A stretch of 64,000 nt of DNA from Falsiroseomonas frigidaquae (GTDB lineage Bacteria; Pseudomonadota; Alphaproteobacteria; Acetobacterales; Acetobacteraceae), in the NCBI RefSeq assembly GCF_012163145.1, contig NZ_JAAVTX010000001.1:124001-188000 (forward strand), in the 5' to 3' direction. Shown one piece after another: positions 46,031 to 55,280 of the stretch. A program made the translations under genes and the position numbers. Within the stretch, counting starts at the first letter, position 1, and every line of letters starts with the position of its first letter. The notes beneath the pieces were generated by a model. That model did not search any database and was not told the DNA's origin. It worked only from the letters and a program-made list of their open reading frames with translations.

Positions 46031-46417
46031 ATGAGTTTCGACCACAACATCAAGGTTCTCGTCGTCGACGACTACAAGACGATGACCCGCATCATCCGCA
46101 ACCTGCTGAAGCAGATCGACGTCAATGATTCGGATGAGGCGAGCGACGGGCATGAGGCGCTGGCCAAGCTGCGCGCCGGCAATTTCGGCCTGGTGATCAG
46201 CGACTGGAACATGCAGCCGATGACCGGCCTCGACCTGTTGAAGGAAGTGCGCGCCGACGCCCGGCTGAAGCACCTGCCCTTCATCATGGTGACGGCCGAA
46301 AGCAAGACGGAGAACGTGGTCGCCGCCAAGCAGGCGGGCGTCTCCAACTACATCGTCAAGCCCTTCAACGCCGAGACGCTGCGCGAGAAGATCGCGAAGG
46401 TGATGGTCCATGCCTGA
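46031..46417 (+). CDS. cheY: CheY-type response regulator
   Basis: A 128-residue single receiver domain. Asp13/Asp14 form the acidic pocket, Asp58 is the phosphorylation site, Thr88 the switch threonine and Lys110 the conserved lysine (NYIVKPFNAETL). It should bind FliM when phosphorylated by CheA. Its location inside the motor operon directly before cheZ, with an 8-bp overlap, supports the role of motor CheY. Confidence 0.95.
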   Translation: MSFDHNIKVLVVDDYKTMTRIIRNLLKQIDVNDSDEASDGHEALAKLRAGNFGLVISDWNMQPMTGLDLLKEVRADARLKHLPFIMVTAESKTENVVAAKQAGVSNYIVKPFNAETLREKIAKVMVHA

Positions 46418-46937
46418 CACCGCACCCGTCCCGATCCAGGCCCTGCGCGGCGACCTGGACGCCACCGTCGGCTCGCTGATGGCGGAGCTGGAGGCGCTCG
46501 GCCGCATCATCGCCGATGCGCGGCTGGAAGTGGCCGCGTTGAAGGCCGATGACATCGACGCACCGGACATTCCCGCCGCGACCGACGAGCTGGCGGCCAT
46601 CGTCTCCCACACCGCGCAGGCGACGCATGAGATCCTGGATTCCTGCGAGTCGCTGACCAATATCAGCGACCAGCTGGAACAGCAGCACGCGCAGCCGCTG
46701 CAGCACGCGATCACCCGCATCTATGAGGCCTGTTCGTTCCAGGACATCACCGGCCAGCGCATCGCCAAGGTGGTTGCGGCATTGCAGGCGGTGGAACGGC
46801 GCATCGCCGGTGCGCGGCAGAGCATGGAGACGCGGCCCCCGGTGGTCTCCGCCACGCAACCGGAATCGCTGCTGAACGGGCCGCAGATGCCGGGTGCCGG
46901 CATCAGCCAATCCGCCATCGACGCGCTGTTCGACTGA
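46410..46937 (+). CDS. cheZ: Chemotaxis protein phosphatase CheZ
   Basis: A 175-residue helical phosphatase for phospho-CheY. The active segment is EACSFQDITGQRIAKV with the catalytic Asp and Gln; the C-terminal QSAIDALFD is the CheY-docking tail. It is shorter than enterobacterial CheZ (214 residues). The start lies in the end of cheY (8-bp overlap), ensuring matched amounts. Confidence 0.93.
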   Translation: MPDTAPVPIQALRGDLDATVGSLMAELEALGRIIADARLEVAALKADDIDAPDIPAATDELAAIVSHTAQATHEILDSCESLTNISDQLEQQHAQPLQHAITRIYEACSFQDITGQRIAKVVAALQAVERRIAGARQSMETRPPVVSATQPESLLNGPQMPGAGISQSAIDALFD

Positions 46938-46938
46938 G

Positions 46939-49413
46939 ATGGCGCGGACCCGGACCGCGGCAGGGCTCGCCGCCCTGCTGCTCTGCGCGACGCTGCTTTC
47001 CCCCGCCGGCACGGCGATGGGGGAGGAGCCGGCGCCGGCGCGCATCCGGGTCCGCACCGGCGTGCACCACGGCTTCACCCGCATCGTCTTCGACTGGCCG
47101 CAGGCGGTGGGGTACGAGGTGCTCCAGCACGGCGACCAGGCGGAGCTGCGCTTCGCCCGCCCCGCCACGCTGGACACCGCCGCGCTGCGACGCCCGCTGC
47201 GCAACCTGCAGGCCTCGGAGGCCACGGCGGAGGGCATGCGCATCACCCTCCGCCCCGGCGTCGCCGTGCGGCACCTGGTGGTCGGCACCCTCGTGGTCCT
47301 GGACCTGATGGATCCGCCGCGGCAGGCGACACGTGCGCCGACACCCCCCGACTCGCCGCCTGCCCCTCCGCCGCCCCCTTCCCCTACCCATTCGCCTACC
47401 CCGGCCCCCGCTGCGGCTCCGCTGCCAACCCCGGCCGCGACACCGCCCACCACGCCGCCGCCGCCGCCCGCCGGCGCGGCCGAGACCGACCTGCGCCTGC
47501 CCTTCACCGGCCCCGCGGCGGGGCTGCTCGGCGGCGATGGCCTGCTGGTGATGGTGGAGGATGACCGGCCGCGCAACCTGGCGGCGCTGCGCCGCGCCAA
47601 CCCGGCCCTGGCCGGGGCGGAGCTGGTGGAGCTGCCCGGCGCCACCGCCCTGCGCCTGCCCAGTCCGCGCAGCGCCGCGCTGAATCGCGACCCCGCCGCC
47701 TGGCTGCAGCCGCCGCCGGAGCCCGCCGCGCCACTCGGCTTCGCGGTGGAGCCGACACGGCACGGTGTCGCCGTCTCCCTGCTGCCGGAGGCCCAGCCCG
47801 CCGCGCCCGCGCCGCCCCTGCTCGCCCTGCAGGATTTGCCGGAGGCCACGCTGCTGGCGCGCTGGCGGGCCCTGCCCGGCCGCATCGCCGCCACACCCGA
47901 GGCGGAGCGGGAAGCGTCGCGCATGGAACTGGCGGAGACGCTGCTCGGCCTCGGCCTGGGGGCGGAGGCGCAATCCGCGCTGTACCTCGCGACCGGCGAC
48001 GACCCGCGCCTGGTGCTGCAACCGCGCGCCCTGCTGCTGGCCGGCGCCACCGCCGTGCTGGCAGGGCGGCCGGAGGAGGCGCAGGCACCGCTGGACGATC
48101 CGCGCCTGCCGGCGACCGAGGAGGTGGCGCTGTGGCGCGCCCTGGCGCGACCGGAGATCGAGAGCCCGTTCCGCGCCGCGATCCCGCTGTTGCTGCGCTA
48201 CCCCGCCCCGCTGCGCGCGCGGCTGCTGCCGGGCCTTGCTGCCACGCTGGCGGAAGCCGGCGCGACGACGGAAGCTCAGGCCCTGCTGGCCGGCGACCCG
48301 GCGGCCGCGGGCCTTCCCCTGGCGCGCTACGCCGCCGCCGTGATTCAGGAAGCCGCCGGCGCGACCGAGCCAGCCCTGGCCAGCTATGCCGGGCTGGCCA
48401 AGGACCGCGACCGCGATGCCCGCGCCCGCGCGCTCGGCCGGCTGGCGGAGCTGCGCCTGGCCAGCGGCGCGATCGATGCCGCCGCGGCGGCCCAGGCGCT
48501 GGAGGCCGCGGTGCCGGCCTGGCGCGGCGATGGGCGGGAACTGGCGCGCCGGCTGCGTGCGGCGGACCTCTACCTCCAGGCCGCGCAGCCGGCGGCGGCG
48601 CTGGCGCTGCTGCGGGATACCGGCGCCAGCTTCCCCGATGCGGCGGAAGCGCTGCGGCCGCGGCTGGTCACCGCCACCATCGCGATGCTGGATGACCCGC
48701 AGGCGTCGCCGCTGGAGATGGCCCGCCTCCACGCCGAACAGCACGCCACCCTGCCGCCGGATGCGCGGCTGGATGCGGCGGTGGCGCGCATCGCGGACCG
48801 GCTGATGGGCCTGGAACTGCCGCATGAGGCCGGCGCGCTGCTGGCCCGCGCCGTGCCCACCAGCATCGATGGCGGCGCGCTGTCGGTGCGCCTGGCGGAG
48901 GCGCGGCTGGCGGATGGCGATGCGGAGGGTGCCCTGCAGGCACTGCGCCGCGGCGCCGCCCTGCCGGGCGAGATGGGCCGGCGCCGGGCGCTGGCGGAAG
49001 CCGCGGCCCGGCGCGAATCGGGCGATCTTCCGGGCGCGATCGGCGTGCTGCGCGGTCTCGGCGCGGAAGGCGCGGCACCGCTGGCGGAGCTGCTGGCCGC
49101 CGCACAGGACTGGCCCGGCGCGGCCGCATCCCTGCAACGGCACCTGGACCGCCAGGCCCCCGGCAACGCACCGCTGGATGAGGCGGCGCGGCGCGACCTG
49201 CTGCGCCTGGCCGCCTTCCTCGCCCTGGCGCAGGACCGCGCGGGCCTCGCCGCCCTGCAGCAGCGCTACGGCGACCGGGTCCAGGAAGGCGGCTTCGCCG
49301 AGGCCTTCGCCGCGGTCGCCAGCGGCACGCCCGGCACGCTGGACCTGCCCCGCCTGCGGCAGGAGATCGCGGAGACGCGCGCCCTGCAGGAACAGCTTCG
49401 CGCGCTGCGTTAG
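46939..49413 (+). CDS. AMIN/TPR-like periplasmic protein in the flagellar operon, function unknown
   Basis: An 824-residue protein I cannot name. It has a signal peptide (LAALLLCATLLSPAGTA, cut near 25-28), an AMIN-like beta domain at about 34-125 (ARIRVRTGVHHGFTRIVFDW, VVGTLVVLDLMDP), a proline/threonine linker at about 130-180, a small second domain (about 185-300), then a long array of alanine-rich helical pairs (about 310-800) typical of TPR or Sel1-like solenoids. It starts one base after the cheZ stop and is followed by flgB, so it is transcribed with motor and rod genes. A scaffold linking the basal body to the peptidoglycan is a reasonable guess. Confidence 0.7.
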   Translation: MARTRTAAGLAALLLCATLLSPAGTAMGEEPAPARIRVRTGVHHGFTRIVFDWPQAVGYEVLQHGDQAELRFARPATLDTAALRRPLRNLQASEATAEGMRITLRPGVAVRHLVVGTLVVLDLMDPPRQATRAPTPPDSPPAPPPPPSPTHSPTPAPAAAPLPTPAATPPTTPPPPPAGAAETDLRLPFTGPAAGLLGGDGLLVMVEDDRPRNLAALRRANPALAGAELVELPGATALRLPSPRSAALNRDPAAWLQPPPEPAAPLGFAVEPTRHGVAVSLLPEAQPAAPAPPLLALQDLPEATLLARWRALPGRIAATPEAEREASRMELAETLLGLGLGAEAQSALYLATGDDPRLVLQPRALLLAGATAVLAGRPEEAQAPLDDPRLPATEEVALWRALARPEIESPFRAAIPLLLRYPAPLRARLLPGLAATLAEAGATTEAQALLAGDPAAAGLPLARYAAAVIQEAAGATEPALASYAGLAKDRDRDARARALGRLAELRLASGAIDAAAAAQALEAAVPAWRGDGRELARRLRAADLYLQAAQPAAALALLRDTGASFPDAAEALRPRLVTATIAMLDDPQASPLEMARLHAEQHATLPPDARLDAAVARIADRLMGLELPHEAGALLARAVPTSIDGGALSVRLAEARLADGDAEGALQALRRGAALPGEMGRRRALAEAAARRESGDLPGAIGVLRGLGAEGAAPLAELLAAAQDWPGAAASLQRHLDRQAPGNAPLDEAARRDLLRLAAFLALAQDRAGLAALQQRYGDRVQEGGFAEAFAAVASGTPGTLDLPRLRQEIAETRALQEQLRALR

Positions 49414-49461
49414 GCGACGTGGTTAACACCACGGTCGCAGCTCCGTCCGACCATCCGGCGC

Positions 49462-49845
49462 ATGGACATGACGCGCACCGGGGTGATGGCGCTGGCCGAA
49501 CGCAGGCTGGCCTGGCTTGAACAGCGCCAGCAGGTGCTGGCGCAGAACATCGCCAATGCCGATACGCCCGGCTACCAGCCGAACGACCTGGCGCCTTTTG
49601 CGCGCACGCTGGAATCCGCGGCGGCTTCGCTGACGCAGACCTCGCCGCTGCATCTGGCAGCCGCCGGCAACAACCGCGCGCAGCGCGACCGCGCGGCGGT
49701 GGAATCCAGCCCCAGCGGCAATGGCGTGTCGCTGGACCGGGAGGCGCTGAAGATCGCCGATACCGACCAGGCGCACGCCCTGGCGCTGGCGCTGCACCGG
49801 CGCTGGGCCGCCATGTACAAGACCGCGCTCGGCCGCGGCACCTGA
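49462..49845 (+). CDS. flgB: Proximal rod protein FlgB
   Basis: A 127-residue rod subunit. The N-terminal QQVLAQNIANADTPGYQPND is the rod/hook signature, and the C-terminal helix ends MYKTALGRGT. Length and position before flgC-fliE are standard. The short gap upstream (49414-49461) carries a GTTAAC site and a 6-bp hairpin (CGTGGT-TAAC-ACCACG). Confidence 0.93.
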   Translation: MDMTRTGVMALAERRLAWLEQRQQVLAQNIANADTPGYQPNDLAPFARTLESAAASLTQTSPLHLAAAGNNRAQRDRAAVESSPSGNGVSLDREALKIADTDQAHALALALHRRWAAMYKTALGRGT

Positions 49846-49859
49846 GCAGGAGCACCGTG

Positions 49860-50270
49860 ATGGATCTCGAGCGCGCACTCACCGCCTCCGCCGCCGGCAT
49901 GGCCGCGCAATCCGTGCGGCTGCGCGTGGTGGCGGAGAACCTCGCCAACCGCGATTCCACCGGCAATTCGCCGGGGGCGGAGCCGTATCGCCGCCACACC
50001 GTCACCTTCGCCAGCCAGGTGGACCGCGCCACCGGGGTGGCCACCGTGCAGGTGCAGAAAATCGGCACCGCCGCTGGCGATTTCCCGGAACGCTACGAAC
50101 CCTCCCACCCCGCGGCGGATGAGCGCGGCTATGTCCGCACGCCGAATGTCGACAGCCTGATCGAGGTGATGGACATGCGCGAGGCGCAGCGCAGCTACGG
50201 CGCCAACCTGTCGGTCATCGAGACCACGCGCGCCATGCTGCTGCGGACCATCGAGGCGCTGCGCGGATGA
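49860..50270 (+). CDS. flgC: Proximal rod protein FlgC
   Basis: A 136-residue rod subunit. Blocks are LRVVAENLANRDSTG near the N-terminus, YVRTPNVDSLIEVMDMREAQ and the C-terminal IETTRAMLLRTIEALRG. The ATG at 49860 has AGGAG at suitable spacing; a GTG at 49857 is an alternative. It ends in an ATGA overlap with fliE. Confidence 0.95.
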   Translation: MDLERALTASAAGMAAQSVRLRVVAENLANRDSTGNSPGAEPYRRHTVTFASQVDRATGVATVQVQKIGTAAGDFPERYEPSHPAADERGYVRTPNVDSLIEVMDMREAQRSYGANLSVIETTRAMLLRTIEALRG

Positions 50271-50596
50271 GCACGCCGCTAGGCTTCAACCCCGCCTTGC
50301 AGGCCTATCGGGCCACCGCGGGCAGTGGCGCCGGCACCGGCGCCCTGATCGGCGAGCCGGTGCGCGATGCGCGAATCGGCCAGGCCTTCGATGCCGCGCT
50401 GGGCGATGCGATGCGCGGCGCGATCGAAAGTGGCCGCACGGCGGATGCAACCTCCCAGGCCGCGATGGCCGGGCAGGTCGGCACCTCGGAGGTGGTGATG
50501 GCCGTGGCACGCGCGGAACTCGCCCTGCAGACCGCCGTCGCGGTGCGCGACCGCATGGTTTCCGCCTATCAGGAAGTGATGCGGATGAGCGTGTAG
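50267..50596 (+). CDS. fliE: Flagellar hook-basal body protein FliE
   Basis: A 109-residue protein joining the MS ring and rod. The C-terminal half is typical (VVMAVARAELALQTAVAVRDRMVSAYQEVMRM). It follows flgC with a four-base overlap. Its partner fliF, often adjacent, is not here. Confidence 0.94.
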   Translation: MSTPLGFNPALQAYRATAGSGAGTGALIGEPVRDARIGQAFDAALGDAMRGAIESGRTADATSQAAMAGQVGTSEVVMAVARAELALQTAVAVRDRMVSAYQEVMRMSV

Positions 50597-50632
50597 CGCC
50601 TCGCGCGCTGGCTGCAGGAGGCGGCCGGAACA

Positions 50633-50908
50633 ATGGAATCCAATTCGATCGCGCTGGCCGGGCAGCAGGCGCTGTGGACGGCGCTGCTGGTCGGCGGGCC
50701 GCTGCTCGGGCTGCTGCTCGTCATCGGCCTGGCCATCGCGCTGGTGCAGGCGCTGACGCAGATCCAGGAACCGTCGCTGGCCTTCGTGCCGAAGGTGGTG
50801 GCACTCGGCGCGGTGCTGCTGCTCGGCGGGTCGGCCGGCGTCGCGGTGATGCGCGCCTTCACGGAACGCCTGTTCGACCAGATCATCTCCGTCGGCGGCA
50901 TGGGCTGA
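50633..50908 (+). CDS. fliQ: Flagellar export gate protein FliQ
   Basis: A 91-residue protein with two membrane helices (LVGGPLLGLLLVIGLAIALV and VVALGAVLLLGGSAGVAV) separated by the conserved TQIQEPSLAFVPK loop. AGGAGG lies 12 bp upstream of the ATG. Followed directly by fliR and flhB. Confidence 0.96.
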   Translation: MESNSIALAGQQALWTALLVGGPLLGLLLVIGLAIALVQALTQIQEPSLAFVPKVVALGAVLLLGGSAGVAVMRAFTERLFDQIISVGGMG

Positions 50909-50913
50909 CGCGC

Positions 50914-51699
50914 GTGCCGGGGGTGCCAGGGGAGATTGACCTGCCGAGCCTGGCGGAGCTGGCCTTCGCCGCCATCCTGCTGGTGGCGCGCGTCGGCGCC
51001 TGCGGGCTGCTGCTGCCCGGGCTGGGCGAGGCCGAGATCCCGGCGCCGATCCGCCTGGCGCTGGTGCTGGCCCTGGTGCCGCTGCTGCTGCCCGGCGTGC
51101 TGCCGGTGCTGCCGAAGGCGCCGGATGATTTCGCCGCCACCATCCTGCTATTCGCCAGCGAGATCGCCATCGGCATCTGGCTCGGCACGCTGGCGCGGCT
51201 GGTGGTGCTGGCGCTGTCGATCACCGGGCAGCTCGCCGGCAGCTTCATGGGCCTGTCGAGCATGTTCGCGCCGGACCAGGCGATGGGCGGCCAGGGCACG
51301 GCGCTGTCGCGGCTGATGAGCATTGCCGCCGCCGCGCTGGTGCTTTCCACCGGGCTGTATGCGCTGCCGCTGCGGGCGCTGGCGGAAAGCTATTCGGTGC
51401 TGCCCGCCGGCGTCGCGCTGGATGGCGGCATCGCCGCTTTGGCGGTGGCGGAGGCCGGGGCGGCGAGCCTCGGACTGGCACTGCGCCTGGCCGCGCCCCT
51501 GCTGCTGCTGGCAGTGCTGGCGCAGGCGGCGACGGGCCTGCTGGCGCGGGTCGCCCCGCAGGCGCAGGTCTTCGTCCTCGCCGCGCCGGCGCAGACCCTG
51601 GCGGGGCTGGTGCTGCTGGCGCTGCTGCTGCCGCGGCTGCTGGCCGAATGGCACCTCGCGGCGCAGGCCGCCTGGTCCGCATTGCCAGGGTTCGGCTGA
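50914..51699 (+). CDS. fliR: Flagellar export gate protein FliR
   Basis: A 261-residue membrane protein of the export gate with six or more hydrophobic segments. Blocks are LVARVGACGLLLPGLGE, SITGQLAGSFMGLSSMFAPD and a C-terminal LLLALLLPRLLAEWH-like run. No ATG fits; GTG at 50914 is chosen, with GTG 50923 or CTG 50941 (behind GGGGAG) as alternatives. It ends 3 bp before flhB. Confidence 0.92.
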   Translation: MPGVPGEIDLPSLAELAFAAILLVARVGACGLLLPGLGEAEIPAPIRLALVLALVPLLLPGVLPVLPKAPDDFAATILLFASEIAIGIWLGTLARLVVLALSITGQLAGSFMGLSSMFAPDQAMGGQGTALSRLMSIAAAALVLSTGLYALPLRALAESYSVLPAGVALDGGIAALAVAEAGAASLGLALRLAAPLLLLAVLAQAATGLLARVAPQAQVFVLAAPAQTLAGLVLLALLLPRLLAEWHLAAQAAWSALPGFG

Positions 51700-51702
51700 G
51701 CC

Positions 51703-52755
51703 ATGGCAGGCGACGACAAGGACGCCGACGACAAGACCGAGGCCGCCACACCGCAGCACCTGGAGAAGGCGCGGCTGGAAGGCAATGTGGCGCTGTCGCG
51801 GGAGGCGGTGCAGCTCGCCTCGCTGGGCGGCGCCGCGCTGGGCCTTGCGATGACCGGGCCGGAGGCCGGGCGCGCGCTGGTGCAGGCCAGCGCCGTGCTG
51901 TTCGCCGGCAGCCACGTCACCGATGCCGGGGAGGCCGCCACGGCGCTGCTGCAGGCGGCGGCGCCGGCGGCGCTCGGCGTCGCGGCGCTGGCCGCGGCGG
52001 GGGCGGTGGCGGCGACACTGGCGCAGACGCGCATGCTGGTCTCCACCGCGCAGATGATGCCGAAGCTGTCGAAGATCAGCCCGCTGGCCGGGCTGAAGCG
52101 CATGTTCGGCCTGCAGGCGGCCGAGGAGCTGCTGCGGACGATGGTGAAGCTGGGCGGCGTCGGCCTGGCACTGTGGTGGCAGGCGGAGGATGTGGCCAGC
52201 ATCATGGCGGCGCTGTCCCATGGCGTGGAGGATCTGACGGGGTCGCTGGCCACCCGCATCGGCGGGCTGCTGACCGCGGCGCTGGCGGCCCTGGCCGGCA
52301 TCGCGGCCTTCGACCTGCTCTGGACCCGGCTGCGCCACGCACGCCGCATGCGCATGACGCGGGAGGATGTGAAGGACGAGAACAAGCAGGCGGAAGGCGA
52401 CCCGCATCTGCGCGCGCGCCGCATGCAGATCATGCGCAGCCGCAGCCGCCGTCGCACCCTGGCGGCCGTGGCCAAGGCCACCGTGGTGGTGACCAACCCG
52501 ACGCATTACGCCGTGGCGCTGGCCTATGAACGCGGGCGGGATGCGGCGCCGCGCGTGGTGGCGCGCGGCGTCGATGAACTGGCGGCCCGCATGCGCCGCG
52601 CGGCGGAGGATGCCGGCGTGCCGATCATCCCCAACCCGCCCTTGGCGCGCGCGCTGTATCGCCTGCCGGAGGAAGCGCAGATTCCGGCCGAGCATTTCAA
52701 GGCGGTGGCGGAGATCATCGCCCTCGTCTGGCGGCTGCGGAATCCGGCGCGGTAG
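51703..52755 (+). CDS. flhB: Flagellar export switch protein FlhB
   Basis: A 350-residue export protein that switches substrate specificity from rod/hook to filament. The N-terminal TEAATPQHLEKARLEGNVALS is characteristic; four membrane segments lie between about 35 and 210. The autocleavage site is Asn265-Pro266-Thr267-His268, followed by YAVALAYERGRDAAPRV. Its last 41 bases overlap the antisense fliJ gene. flhA is not in the window. Confidence 0.96.
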   Translation: MAGDDKDADDKTEAATPQHLEKARLEGNVALSREAVQLASLGGAALGLAMTGPEAGRALVQASAVLFAGSHVTDAGEAATALLQAAAPAALGVAALAAAGAVAATLAQTRMLVSTAQMMPKLSKISPLAGLKRMFGLQAAEELLRTMVKLGGVGLALWWQAEDVASIMAALSHGVEDLTGSLATRIGGLLTAALAALAGIAAFDLLWTRLRHARRMRMTREDVKDENKQAEGDPHLRARRMQIMRSRSRRRTLAAVAKATVVVTNPTHYAVALAYERGRDAAPRVVARGVDELAARMRRAAEDAGVPIIPNPPLARALYRLPEEAQIPAEHFKAVAEIIALVWRLRNPAR

Positions 52756-53155
52756 ATCGGCGCTGCCCGGATTCGTCCAGCGCCGCCTGGGCGGCGCGGC
52801 CGGCGGCGAGCCGGGCCGCGGCGCGCCGCTGCTCCACCAGCCATTCCACCGCGCGTTCCTGCGCCCGCTGCTGCGCCAATGCGCCGCGCGCCGCCTCCAC
52901 CGCCTGGCCGGCCAGCGCGGCCTCACCCGCCGCACGGTCCAGCGCGGCGCGCGCCAGCGGCAGCCAGGCGGCCAGCGCATCGGCATGGCCTGTGGCTTCG
53001 GCCCCGGTTTCGGCGGCGATCGCGTCCCGCGCCGCGGCATCCCGCGCCGCGGCCGCCTGCGCGCCCGCCTGGCGATCCGCCAGGTCCCGCCGCGCCACCG
53101 CGACCTGCAGGCTGCGGAGCTTCATCAGCGATGCGAGGGGATCCGGCCGGCTCAT
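52715..53155 (-). CDS. fliJ: FliJ-like flagellar export stalk protein
   Basis: A 146-residue, almost wholly helical coiled-coil protein directly downstream of the fliI ATPase with an ATGA overlap, the usual place of FliJ. Family-like features are the N-terminal LASLMKLRSLQVAVARRDLAD and a C-terminal RAQERAVEWLVEQRR. FliJ sits in the centre of the FliI hexamer and contacts FlhA. Its 3' end overlaps flhB in the opposite direction by 41 bp. Sequence identity in this family is low, so the call rests partly on position. Confidence 0.78.
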   Translation of the reverse strand: MSRPDPLASLMKLRSLQVAVARRDLADRQAGAQAAAARDAAARDAIAAETGAEATGHADALAAWLPLARAALDRAAGEAALAGQAVEAARGALAQQRAQERAVEWLVEQRRAAARLAAGRAAQAALDESGQRRSTAPDSAAARRGR

Positions 53156-54483
53156 GCCAGCGCGCTCGCCAATGCCGCGAAGGCGGCATCGACGCCGCCG
53201 CGGGGTTCGTCCTTGCGCTGCGCCAGGCAGGCCTCGATGCGCGGCGCCAGGCGCAGCGCCTCATCCACCGCCGGGTCGGTGCCGTGGCGATAGGCGCCGA
53301 GCCGCACCAGGTCCGCCATCTCCCCGGCCAGGGCCAGGATGCCGCGGGCGCGTGAGGCGATCACCCGCTCCTCCTCCGAGAGGCAGCCGGGCACGGTGCG
53401 GGACAGGCTTCGCAACACGTCGATGGCGGGCCAGCGGCCGCGTTCGCCGATGCGGCGGTCCAGCACCACATGGCCGTCCAGGATGCCGCGCACCGCATCC
53501 GCCACCGGCTCGTCATGGTCGTCGCCCTCCACCAGCACGGTGAACAGACCGGTGATGGCGCCGCCGCCGGATTCCAGGCCAGGTCCGGCGCGTTCCAGCA
53601 GGCGCGGCAATTCCGCGAAGACGCCCGGCGTGTGGCCGCGTGTCGCCGGCACCTCCCCCGCCGCCAGGCCGATCTCGCGGCAGGCCAGCGCGAAGCGGGT
53701 GACGGAATCCATCATCAGCAGAACATGCCGGCCCTCGCGCGCCAGCGACTCGGCGATGGTCATGGCCGCGAAGGCTGCCTCACGCCGCATCGGCGCCGGG
53801 GCGTCGGAGGTGGCGCAGACCACGATGCTGCGCGCCATGCCCTCCACGCCCAGATCATCCTCGATGAACTCGCGGAGTTCGCGGCCGCGTTCGCCGACCA
53901 GGCAGATCACCGCCGCATCGCAATCCGCGCCGCGCGCCAGCATCGACAGCAGCGTGGACTTGCCGACGCCGGAGGCCGCGAACAGGCCGAGCCGCTGGCC
54001 CCGCCGCATGGTGCAGAAGCCGTCCAGCGCGCGCACGCCGAGATCGAGACGCGGGCCGAGCCGCGCGCGCATCGCCGCCTCCGGCGCCCGCGTCCGCACC
54101 GGCAGCGCCACCGGCCCCGCCGGTAGCGGGCCGCGCCCGTCCAGCGGCCGGCCGAGCGGATCGACCACACGGCCGAGCCACGCGGCGCAGGGCGCCAGCG
54201 TGGCCGTGCCGGTCAGCACCGCGGGACTGCCGAGCCGCACACCATCCAGCGGCGCGAAGGCCACGGCGCGCGCGCCGCGCGTCGACAGCGCAACCACCTC
54301 CGCCGGCACCGGCCCCGCCGCCGATTCGATGCGAAGGCGCGACCCGACGGCGAGGAAGCCGCCGAGCCCGCCAATCTCCACGGATAGCGCATCGACGGCC
54401 GCCACCATGCCGCAGATGCGTTCCCCCAGCGCCGCGTCGCGCAGCGTATCGGCCACGCGCCGCGCCGCCAGCCCCGCCCTCAC
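53152..54483 (-). CDS. fliI: Flagellum-specific export ATPase FliI
   Basis: A 443-residue F1-beta-like ATPase. Walker A is LFAASGVGKSTLL (167-179), Walker B MMDSVTRFA, and the export-ATPase block GERGREVREF-like segment reads GERGRELREFIEDDLG. The start is a GTG at 54483 overlapping the cheR stop (GTGA). It is unusual that fliI sits at the end of a chemotaxis operon, without fliH or fliG. Confidence 0.95.
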   Translation of the reverse strand: MRAGLAARRVADTLRDAALGERICGMVAAVDALSVEIGGLGGFLAVGSRLRIESAAGPVPAEVVALSTRGARAVAFAPLDGVRLGSPAVLTGTATLAPCAAWLGRVVDPLGRPLDGRGPLPAGPVALPVRTRAPEAAMRARLGPRLDLGVRALDGFCTMRRGQRLGLFAASGVGKSTLLSMLARGADCDAAVICLVGERGRELREFIEDDLGVEGMARSIVVCATSDAPAPMRREAAFAAMTIAESLAREGRHVLLMMDSVTRFALACREIGLAAGEVPATRGHTPGVFAELPRLLERAGPGLESGGGAITGLFTVLVEGDDHDEPVADAVRGILDGHVVLDRRIGERGRWPAIDVLRSLSRTVPGCLSEEERVIASRARGILALAGEMADLVRLGAYRHGTDPAVDEALRLAPRIEACLAQRKDEPRGGVDAAFAALASALA

Positions 54484-55280
54484 GCGCGCCGCCAAACGCC
54501 GCGCAGACTCGGGTGTGGCGCCAGCGGCACCGTCAGCCCGAGCAGCGTCTCCGTCGCGCCAAGGCAGATGGCGCCATCGGGCGCGAGCTGCGCGACGCAG
54601 CCCGTGACCACCTTCTCCCGCGTCGGCAGATCGAAGTAGATCAGCACGTTCCGCAGCAGCACCACGTCGAAGCGGCCGAGGCCACGCAGGTCGCCCAGCA
54701 GGTTCACCACCTCGAACCGGCATTGCCGGCGCAACGGCTCGGCCACGCGCCAGCCGCCGGCTTCCTCCCGGAACCAGCGGTCGCGCTGCGCAGCCGCCAG
54801 GCCGCGATCCACCTCGAAGCGGCTGAACAGCCCCTCCCGCGCGCGCGCGACCATGGCGGAGGACAGGTCCGTGCCGAAGATCTCCAGCCGTCGCGTGCAG
54901 CCCGCCTCGGCGAGCGCGATCGCCAGGGAGTAGGCTTCCTGGCCGGAGGAACAGGCCGCGGACCAGATCCGCAGCGGCACGCCGGGCGTGCGCGCCGCAT
55001 CCAGCGCCGGCACCACCACCTCCGCGATCTGGCGCAGCGGCAGCACGTCCCGGAAGAAGCTGGTCTCGTTCGTCGTCGTCGCTTCCGCGAGTTCCCGCAA
55101 CAGGCGCGGTCCTTCCGCCGTCGGAAGCTGCCGCGCCACCTCGGACAGCGAAGCCAGGCCGCGTTGCTGCATGATCGGCGCCAGCCGGTTACGCAGCAGG
55201 TAGCCCTTGTCGGGCGAGAGCGCGAGGCCGGACAGGCCGTGGATGGCGCGCGCGATCTCGGTGAAGCCGGGATCGTTCAT
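54480..55280 (-). CDS. cheR: Chemotaxis methyltransferase CheR
   Basis: A 266-residue SAM-dependent methyltransferase that methylates glutamates of chemoreceptors. A short helical N-terminal domain precedes NETSFFRD (the TNxTxFFR motif), the SAM site RIWSAACSSGQEAYSLAI, and FDVVLLRNVLIYFD. No pentapeptide-tether binding extension is evident. It shares four bases with cheB upstream and with fliI downstream. Confidence 0.95.
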   Translation of the reverse strand: MNDPGFTEIARAIHGLSGLALSPDKGYLLRNRLAPIMQQRGLASLSEVARQLPTAEGPRLLRELAEATTTNETSFFRDVLPLRQIAEVVVPALDAARTPGVPLRIWSAACSSGQEAYSLAIALAEAGCTRRLEIFGTDLSSAMVARAREGLFSRFEVDRGLAAAQRDRWFREEAGGWRVAEPLRRQCRFEVVNLLGDLRGLGRFDVVLLRNVLIYFDLPTREKVVTGCVAQLAPDGAICLGATETLLGLTVPLAPHPSLRGVWRRA

